34,204 nucleotides of DNA from Bauldia litoralis (GTDB lineage: Bacteria; Pseudomonadota; Alphaproteobacteria; Rhizobiales; Kaistiaceae): NCBI GenBank assembly GCA_945882315.1, contig CAMCWB010000038.1, positions 1 to 34,204 of the forward strand, read 5' to 3'. The position numbers were made by a program, and so were the translations under genes. Under the pieces are notes generated by a model that searched no databases, was not told the origin of the DNA, and saw only the letters and a list, made by a program, of their open reading frames with translations. Positions 34,150 through 34,204 of the stretch are shown piece by piece; position 1 is the first letter of the stretch, and each line of letters opens with the position of its first letter.

Positions 34150-34204
34150 TTGCAGAACCCGGCGGGTGAATCGGTCGATGGTCCTCTCCGGCTCGATTTC
34201 GACC
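34150..34204 (+). mobile_element. Start of a probable IS1380-family transposase (partial)
   Basis: A TTG at 34150 with GAGG just upstream opens a frame reading MQNPAGESVDGPLRLDFD up to the window edge. The PLRLDFD sequence resembles the N-terminus of IS1380-family transposases of rhizobia as I remember them, which continue with an RRL/LQF/SDAGLL-like stretch. Only 18 residues are visible. The preceding 68 bp (34082-34149) are AT-rich and gene-free and could hold the left end of the element. The terminal inverted repeat cannot be defined from one side. Confidence 0.45.

Overview
This GC-rich window carries a chromosomal segment of an alphaproteobacterium, most likely of the order Hyphomicrobiales (Rhizobiales). 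The evidence is a circularly permuted two-piece tmRNA gene whose tag reads ANDNYAEARLAA, an alpha-type SspB adaptor, an AsmA-like giant protein, the DUF4169/ribbon-helix-helix pair behind fumC, and intergenic palindromes of a kind common in this order. The genus cannot be fixed from the sequence alone.

Left part (1-6393). A minus-strand series runs miaA, an ilv attenuator leader, ilvI, ilvH, a protein with a possible caspase-like His/Cys dyad, a truncated Gly-rich DUF533-like protein and the start of one more gene. A 19-codon leader peptide rich in Ile, Leu and Val, followed by an intrinsic terminator, lies directly before ilvI. serB is divergent from miaA, with only 8 bp between the start codons. 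The gap between serB and the protease gene (6394-6670) has no gene. It holds two imperfect palindromic repeats and the 3' end of a tRNA gene, probably tRNA-Leu, without its 5' part.

Middle part (6671-16892). A minus-strand block, transcribed right to left, carries thyA, a GNAT acetyltransferase, a UPF0114 membrane protein, folA, hflK, hflC, a DUF2065 protein and a Do-type periplasmic protease. It combines the dTMP/folate cycle with membrane protein quality control, and most junctions are 4-bp overlaps. Before it lie an MFS drug exporter, a luciferase-like flavin monooxygenase and a YcaQ-type DNA glycosylase, all on the minus strand.

Right part (16893-34204). ssrA sits directly upstream of sspB, so the degradation tag and its ClpXP adaptor are neighbours. 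Then come a secreted DUF2059 protein (minus), fumC, a ccdAB toxin-antitoxin module with a tandem operator, DUF4169 and an RHH protein. A 1532-residue AsmA-like protein on the minus strand appears to start at CTG and ends in ten gap-free 34-residue repeats. Next are a GlcD-like flavoprotein, a hotdog thioesterase, a frameshifted saccharopine-dehydrogenase-like/DUF4166 gene, a small secreted beta-helix-like protein and an EamA transporter. An SDR, P450 and acyl-carrier-protein cassette follows, in which both enzymes lack hallmark catalytic residues. The window ends with a pair of small ORFs, the second apparently cut short, next to what looks like the start of an IS1380-type transposase.

The points most worth a second look are the SDR-P450-ACP cassette, the 34-residue repeat domain with the CTG start, the ilv attenuator, the tRNA 3' scar and the caspase-like protein.
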